DNA of 43,520 nt from the IMG/VR virus record IMGVR_UViG_3300025728_000349, positions 1 through 43,520 of that record. One strand, given 5' to 3'. Each line of letters begins with the position of its first letter. Positions within the stretch are counted from its first letter, which is position 1. The translations under genes and the position numbers were made by a program. A model generated the notes under the pieces. It was given only the letters and a program-made list of their open reading frames with translations, did not search any database and was not told where the DNA came from. The DNA comes from a virus. Of the stretch, positions 39,607-43,520 are shown piece after piece.

Positions 39607-40123
39607 TGGTGAAGCGATCCCTTTGAAAAACATGCGTGTCACGTTGACGCAGCAATTTCAGGATAAAGACCAAAGCGGCCAGACCAGTGCTACGACGAAA
39701 TCAGAGCAGGGCGTGAAAGGTAAAGAGCTGCGCGTATCAGGAGAAATCCCCTTTAAATCACCGGATGTGCTTAAGCGTATCTTTGAACTGGCGACAGCTA
39801 CCGATAGCAGCGGCCAGCGGCAGAAATACCGTGTTGCTCACGAAATGGCGAGAGCCGTTAATTTTCGTGAGGCAACATTCACCGGTTCGCTGGATGCACC
39901 CCAGCAGGATGGGAAAATGGCATGGCTGATCACGTTTACGCTCACTGAACATATCAGTGTCCAGGAAAAGCGCGAAGCAAGGGCGGACAGTAAAACTACT
40001 GTCAAAAAACAGACTGCTGGCGGATCGGGAAAAGGGGGCGGGCAGGATGCCGCCGAGGATGAAGAAAAAATGACGTGGTTTGAGCGAAAAGTGCTTAAGC
40101 CGGTCAATAATGCACTGGGGTAA
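39578..40123 (+). CDS. Baseplate hub-associated protein (gpU position)
   Basis: A 181-residue protein beginning MTSIITLALNGEAIPLKNMRVTLTQQF, with a tube-like beta-rich domain (GVKGKELRVSGEIPF; FTGSLDAPQQDGKMAWLITFTL) and a Gly/Lys linker before a C-terminal EKMTWFERKVLKPVNNALG helix. It lies between the previous gene and the spike, the place of P2 gpU. Overlaps its upstream neighbour by 29 bases. Domain family not named with certainty. Confidence 0.7.
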   Translation: MTSIITLALNGEAIPLKNMRVTLTQQFQDKDQSGQTSATTKSEQGVKGKELRVSGEIPFKSPDVLKRIFELATATDSSGQRQKYRVAHEMARAVNFREATFTGSLDAPQQDGKMAWLITFTLTEHISVQEKREARADSKTTVKKQTAGGSGKGGGQDAAEDEEKMTWFERKVLKPVNNALG

Positions 40124-40125
40124 GT

Positions 40126-41805
40126 ATGAAACCCGTTAAACGTTTGTATTTATCCAGTGATGAAGTGCATCTTGCAGATGCAAAACTGGTGCTGGAGCTG
40201 AACAGCTGCGGCCGTGGATTTATCACGGCACAGACAACGCAGGACTATACCGGGAAGCTGGTGCGGCTTGATGTTGGTTACACCGATCTGATCCTGCGCT
40301 GGTTTACCGGTTATGTTGAGCGCTCACAGCCTGCAGAAAATGGCTTTCAGCGTTTGTTTGTTCGTGAGCTGGTCGGCGTCTTTGAAAAATCGTGGCCATG
40401 CTCGTTTCAGCACCCAACACTGCGCAAAGTGGCCAGTTGGCTGGAAGAGAACAGCGGCATTACGGTAAGCGTACCGGATGCGGAATATTCAGATACACCG
40501 ATCCCCCATTTCACCCACAGCGGCAGTGGTTATCAGCTTTTAAGCAATTTAGGCAAAGCCTTTGGTATCACAGATTACATCTGGTACCAGCTACCCGATG
40601 GTGGTTTATACGTTGGTGGTGCTGATCTGTCATTGTTTGCCGGTAAAACGGTGGATATTCCTGCTGAATTCAGCCAAGGTGCAGCCGGTGGCCATACCAT
40701 GACGCTGCCAGTGATCCAGAGTCTGCGGCCGGGTGTAGATATGAACGGCGAGCGTGTAACACGTATCCAGCTGAATAATGACACGATGGATGTTACCTGG
40801 ACGCCTCGTAATAAAAATACGGGGGAACCGCTGCAGAAGAACCCGTTACAGCGTCAGATTGAAGGTCAGTACCCGGAGTTGGCTGCGGGTTTACATCTGC
40901 CGAAGTTTGCCAGGGTGCTGGCGCCAACGGAAGCGGTCAGTAGTGGTAACTTTGCCGATCCGTTCCGCCCGCGCTATGCGGTTAACGTGCAGCTGCTTGA
41001 CGCAGACGGCAACCCGGATAAGCAGACGCCAGTTTATAACGCCGTGCCGCTGCCAGTGCCGATGGCCGGTAATGATTCGGGCATGTTCCAGTTTCCACCA
41101 GAAGGAACTCTGGTAGAAGTCGGTTTTACCGGGGGCAGGGCAGATAAGCCTTTCATCCGCCAGACGATGCCAGAGGGTAACAGCCTGCCCGATGTTAAAC
41201 CTGGTGAACAGCTACAGCAGCAGCGCGCGGAAGTTTCGCAGCGTGTCACGCAGTCTGGTGACTGGGTTCGCCAGACTGATCAGTCGATCAGTGAAACGTC
41301 AATGGCCAGGAATATCAAAGCCGATACGGAAGTGCGCGAGCTGGTAAGTCGTGATACCACTATCAAGGCGACGGATAAGACCACTGTTCTGGGCGCTGCC
41401 ACGTTAATGGCTGGTGCTATTGTGCAAATCAGTACCGGCAATTACAGCCAGGCAGTGAAGGGAAACTGGCTGGCCAATGTCGGTGGCAACGCTGAAATGA
41501 AGATTGCGGGTGATCACGTTGTGAATGTTGCTGGTAGTCTGACGGAGCAAATAGGGAGCATTCGCAAAAGCGTGGCTGCAGCACAGCAGCAGATTATAGC
41601 GCCAGTGGTCTGGATTGGTTCCGATAGCGTGAACATCGCGCAATTGATGCTGGATACGCTGGATGTGATGCAGCAGCTGGCAGAGCAAACGGCCAGCCAC
41701 ACCCATAGCAATACTGGTGCGCCGGGGAACGCCGCCGCCATACGCGCCGCCAGCCAGAAGGCCGAACAGCTTAATAGCAAGTATTCGCCAGTTATTGGCC
41801 AGTAG
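40126..41805 (+). CDS. VgrG-like baseplate hub and spike (fusion of gpD- and gpV-type domains)
   Basis: A 559-residue protein. Residues 1-230 resemble P2 gpD/VgrG hub domains (LILRWFTGYVERSQPAENG, VASWLEENSGITVSV, GKAFGITDYIWYQLPDGG). Residues about 250-350 form an OB-fold (FARVLAPTEAVSSGNFADPFRPRYAV; GTLVEVGFTGGRADKPFI). Residues 370-510 are beta-helical repeats (VRELVSRDTTIKATDKTTVLGAA). The apex H525-T-H527-SNTGAPG matches the metal-binding HxH of P2 gpV tips. So hub and spike are one chain here, while prophage 1 keeps a separate V. Last gene of the late operon. Confidence 0.88.
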   Translation: MKPVKRLYLSSDEVHLADAKLVLELNSCGRGFITAQTTQDYTGKLVRLDVGYTDLILRWFTGYVERSQPAENGFQRLFVRELVGVFEKSWPCSFQHPTLRKVASWLEENSGITVSVPDAEYSDTPIPHFTHSGSGYQLLSNLGKAFGITDYIWYQLPDGGLYVGGADLSLFAGKTVDIPAEFSQGAAGGHTMTLPVIQSLRPGVDMNGERVTRIQLNNDTMDVTWTPRNKNTGEPLQKNPLQRQIEGQYPELAAGLHLPKFARVLAPTEAVSSGNFADPFRPRYAVNVQLLDADGNPDKQTPVYNAVPLPVPMAGNDSGMFQFPPEGTLVEVGFTGGRADKPFIRQTMPEGNSLPDVKPGEQLQQQRAEVSQRVTQSGDWVRQTDQSISETSMARNIKADTEVRELVSRDTTIKATDKTTVLGAATLMAGAIVQISTGNYSQAVKGNWLANVGGNAEMKIAGDHVVNVAGSLTEQIGSIRKSVAAAQQQIIAPVVWIGSDSVNIAQLMLDTLDVMQQLAEQTASHTHSNTGAPGNAAAIRAASQKAEQLNSKYSPVIGQ

Positions 41806-41821
41806 TCCAGAGCACTAAACG

Positions 41822-41849
41822 AAAGCCCGCATAACGCGGGTTTTTTTAT
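41822..41849 (+). terminator. Terminator of the rightward late operon
   Basis: CCCGC-ATAA-CGCGGG type stem (AAGCCCGCATAACGCGGG) followed by seven T, about 20 bases after the spike stop. Confidence 0.88.
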
Positions 41850-42680
41850 ACCCATCATACAGCCGCACAGAACACAACCTGCCGCACCCACAAGCCCAAA
41901 CAACCCAACGGGCTACCTGAAATAGATCATGCGCACAGTGCTGCGTTGGCTGCGCCTGAGCATGACAAAATAAATCTTTCCATGACGAAAACGGCGCTAC
42001 ACCGCACCCGCCTGCGGGTTTTGAATCGTAAAAATTTTTCAGTTAGATTTTTCTTCAAAACATATCACCAGCCCGCGCCTGCACTGGCGGCTTTGCGGAG
42101 ATTGGAAACTGAAAAGATTGAAAAGAATTTCAATAATTTTCAGTTCTGAAGATGGCTTTAACAGTTGCCTTTCATGTTAACTAATTGATATGTAATTTAA
42201 TTTTTATTTTTATGTGTTTGATGATCGCATATGAAGATTTAAATGCATCAAAGGCGTATGGAACTCAAAGCGCCCACTGGTGCGGGTTCTGGGATATTTG
42301 ATGAAAGATCGACTACTGAAAAATGTTCCTAACATATTGATATTTTACCCGTATGTTAGTACTTACTATCATTTCATCTAATCGGTTCTATTGTACAAAG
42401 TCACATCGCATCATCAGGTGCTCAAATTGATTGATTTTTAACTGGAATTTTGAGATAAAAATGGTACTCGCTAGCAGTTTTTAAAAAATTAATTGAACAT
42501 ATCAGTTAGTTACGGTGTCTATAGTTAAGATAGGGAATACCTTGTAGATTGAATAGTAAGTACATACTAAGATAGATAGTAATCAGATAGTGTTTACTTA
42601 CTTATGATAAAAAGTAACTTGTATTAGTAACGTGTTTGATGTTAGGTTACGCCCACTACCAAAGCGGTTAAACAAATTTA
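41850..42680. other. Right-arm sequence without a supported gene
   Basis: The first 300 bases contain an open frame of 67 codons (41946-42149) with no convincing ribosome site and no recognisable protein pattern. From 42150 the sequence is strongly AT-rich. An 8-bp inverted repeat AGTAAGTA / TACTTACT lies at 42555-42562 and 42595-42602. I see no tRNA, att copy or IS. This may hold integrase/Cox arm sites, since attR should lie beyond the window. Confidence 0.5.
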
Positions 42681-42828
42681 GTTTTGCGTAATACGCAAAA
42701 CCATGAAGCAACACAGGAGAGCTAACATGACTAAACTGTTCCGTCGTATTGATGAAGAGAACTGGGGTGTTTGATAGACATCTCTTGTTTGTCTGATAAA
42801 AAGAGGAGCTTTTGCTCCTCTTTTTTTT
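42681..42828 (+). ncRNA. Hairpin, 15-codon ORF and terminator: small transcription unit
   Basis: A perfect hairpin GTTTTGCGT-AAT-ACGCAAAAC (42681-42701) is followed by AGGAG (42715-42719) and a 15-codon frame at 42727-42774 (MTKLFRRIDEENWGV, TGA, then a second stop). A short hairpin AGACA/TGTCT follows and then a very strong terminator AGAGGAGC-TTTT-GCTCCTCT-T7 (42802-42828). The next gene starts 42 bases later. The layout fits a leader-peptide/attenuator or a small RNA with a short coding frame. I do not recognise the peptide. Confidence 0.45.
42727..42774 (+). CDS. Possible 15-codon small ORF
   Basis: ATG with AGGAG seven bases upstream; encodes MTKLFRRIDEENWGV, ending TGA-TAG. Too short for a confident call; supported only by the ribosome site and the flanking hairpin and terminator. 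It may be a leader peptide, a remnant start of a lost gene, or a true microprotein. Confidence 0.4.
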   Translation: MTKLFRRIDEENWGV

Positions 42829-42869
42829 ATGTATGATGTAGCTGAAAATTCTTATAAGGGTTGCATCGT

Positions 42870-43520
42870 ATGTGGGAACATTTTGTTTTAGCAGCAATCA
42901 ATGTCTGGGAAAAAAACCCAACGTTCTATGCGGCGCTTTTAGCAGCTATCATTGCAGTTTCAGGTATCTTGGCTCAACGTAAAAGTTCCAGAGAAAAGAA
43001 TTCGTTAGATTTCGAAGCAGCTTATAAACGCAACGATAAAATTCTTTCTGCATGGGAGCAAGTTCTTGAAATCTATAGGAATAGAGAAAGTAGTCCTATT
43101 GCTGAGTTTGGTAAAAAAGAGAATTCTAAAACCCCTGAAGCTAAGGCGTTACAGACTATTTTCAATGAATGGGAACGCTGTGCCAACGCCGTAAATCACA
43201 AAATTTACGATGATCGCTATCTTTACAAGGTTTTTGGTTCAGCCTTGATTTTTCTAGATACTGAATTTGAACCATACATGGAAGAATGCCGTAAGACTAA
43301 CCCTCGTTTTTACAGAAACATGAAATGGTTAGCTTTAACATGGCGAGTCCGCAGGGCGCATGAGGATCATCAACATGACCATGATAGGCACGGCATGGAT
43401 TTGAGAATATGTACTCGTGCAGCTGAAGTTTGTGAAGAGTACTGCAAGGTAAACAAATACCACCGCAAAACCTTCCGAAATGCTAAAAGTGCAGTGAAAG
43501 CCATTAGAGTTAAAAAATAA
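42870..43520 (+). CDS. Membrane-anchored cargo protein (DUF4760-like), right arm of prophage 2
   Basis: A 216-residue protein starting MWEHFVLAAINVW; the ATG at 42870 is preferred over a TTG nine bases earlier because AAGGG lies nine bases upstream of it. One membrane span at about residues 20-37 (FYAALLAAIIAVSGILA), then a helical soluble domain (RNDKILSAWEQVLEIY; NEWERCANAVNHKIYDDRYLYKVFGSALIFL) and a His/Asp-rich stretch HEDHQHDHDRHG near 163-174. The layout resembles DUF4760 proteins, an uncharacterised family. It lies between late genes and the predicted attR, a cargo position. The His-rich stretch could bind metal. Confidence 0.7.
   Translation: MWEHFVLAAINVWEKNPTFYAALLAAIIAVSGILAQRKSSREKNSLDFEAAYKRNDKILSAWEQVLEIYRNRESSPIAEFGKKENSKTPEAKALQTIFNEWERCANAVNHKIYDDRYLYKVFGSALIFLDTEFEPYMEECRKTNPRFYRNMKWLALTWRVRRAHEDHQHDHDRHGMDLRICTRAAEVCEEYCKVNKYHRKTFRNAKSAVKAIRVKK

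Larger units (their letters stand above)
12704..43520. mobile_element. Prophage 2: apparently complete HP1/K139-like P2-family prophage
   Basis: Starts at the shared tRNA-Ile2 att core and runs past the window end. It holds every module of a temperate myovirus: integration and immunity, replication (HUH protein), packaging, head, tail, lysis and an Ogr-type late activator. No gene in it is visibly broken. The sheath, tube, DUF2590-like baseplate and VgrG-like spike types resemble the HP1/K139/phiO18P branch rather than P2 itself, while CI, cox, CII and fil resemble 186. Length inside the window is about 30.8 kb, close to the 32-33 kb known for HP1 and K139. Confidence 0.9.

Noticed and set aside
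41946-42149. A 67-codon open frame after the late terminator
   Set aside because: No ribosome site, no recognisable pattern, and it runs through low-information arm sequence; treated as chance.
42555-42602. AGTAAGTA / TACTTACT inverted repeat as an operator
   Set aside because: Lies in very AT-rich DNA with no adjacent promoter I can support; mentioned only as a possible arm site.
1-43520. CRISPR array, insertion sequence, retron or reverse transcriptase
   Set aside because: No regularly spaced repeats, transposase motifs or reverse-transcriptase YXDD-containing gene seen on either strand.

Overview
The window holds two P2-family (Peduoviridae-type) prophages lying head to tail in an enterobacterial chromosome; I see no ordinary host gene. 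The host inference comes from a 45-bp fragment at 12704-12748. On the minus strand it is the 3' part (anticodon loop with CAT, T-arm, acceptor, CCA) of a tRNA-Ile2 gene of the ileX/ileY type. It is the shared attachment core: right end of prophage 1 and left end of prophage 2. From the tRNA orientation, the intact tRNA gene should lie just right of base 43520, and another 3' fragment left of base 1.

Prophage 1 (<1 to 12748) is a 186/P2-like element collapsed by three internal deletions. Retained, left to right: a membrane cargo gene, integrase, a PH-SHOCT gene and a CI repressor (all minus), then cox and cII (plus). A fil'::'dinI scar marks the loss of the replication gene. Two accessory genes (membrane protein, HNH protein) follow, then a 186-type cos site, an intact portal gene Q, and a terminase fragment fused tail-to-tail with the end of tail gene S. 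Next come an accessory block (membrane protein; an Apea-like HEPN gene broken by two single-base indels), intact baseplate genes V and W, J' fused to the last codons of D, and ogr. It cannot make virions by itself but keeps int, cox, repressor, cos and ogr.

Prophage 2 (12704 to beyond 43520) looks complete and resembles the HP1/K139/phiO18P branch, with an early region related to phage 186. Leftward: a PD-(D/E)XK-like cargo gene, integrase, CI. Rightward early operon: cox, cII, a fil-like gene, small conserved genes (one 52-codon gene is easily missed), a DUF3850 protein, a Dam-type methylase and the HUH replication protein A. A consensus LexA box then precedes a 64-codon gene in the place where phage 186 has its SOS antirepressor. 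The late region is divergent from 24736-24907: terminase, portal and Ogr activator run left; scaffold, capsid, small terminase, completion proteins, sheath, tube, holin, M15 endolysin, nested Rz/Rz1, tail chaperone with a -1 frameshift extension, tape measure, baseplate, fibre, fibre chaperone and a VgrG-like spike run right. The right arm (41806-43520) has terminators, a hairpin plus 15-codon mini-unit, and a membrane-anchored cargo gene.

Accessory genes occupy the same kinds of slot in both phages: between int and att, between rep and cos, between S and V, and in the right arm. Several have features of anti-phage defence genes (HEPN RNase-like motif, HNH, PD-(D/E)XK, small membrane proteins); their functions are inference.
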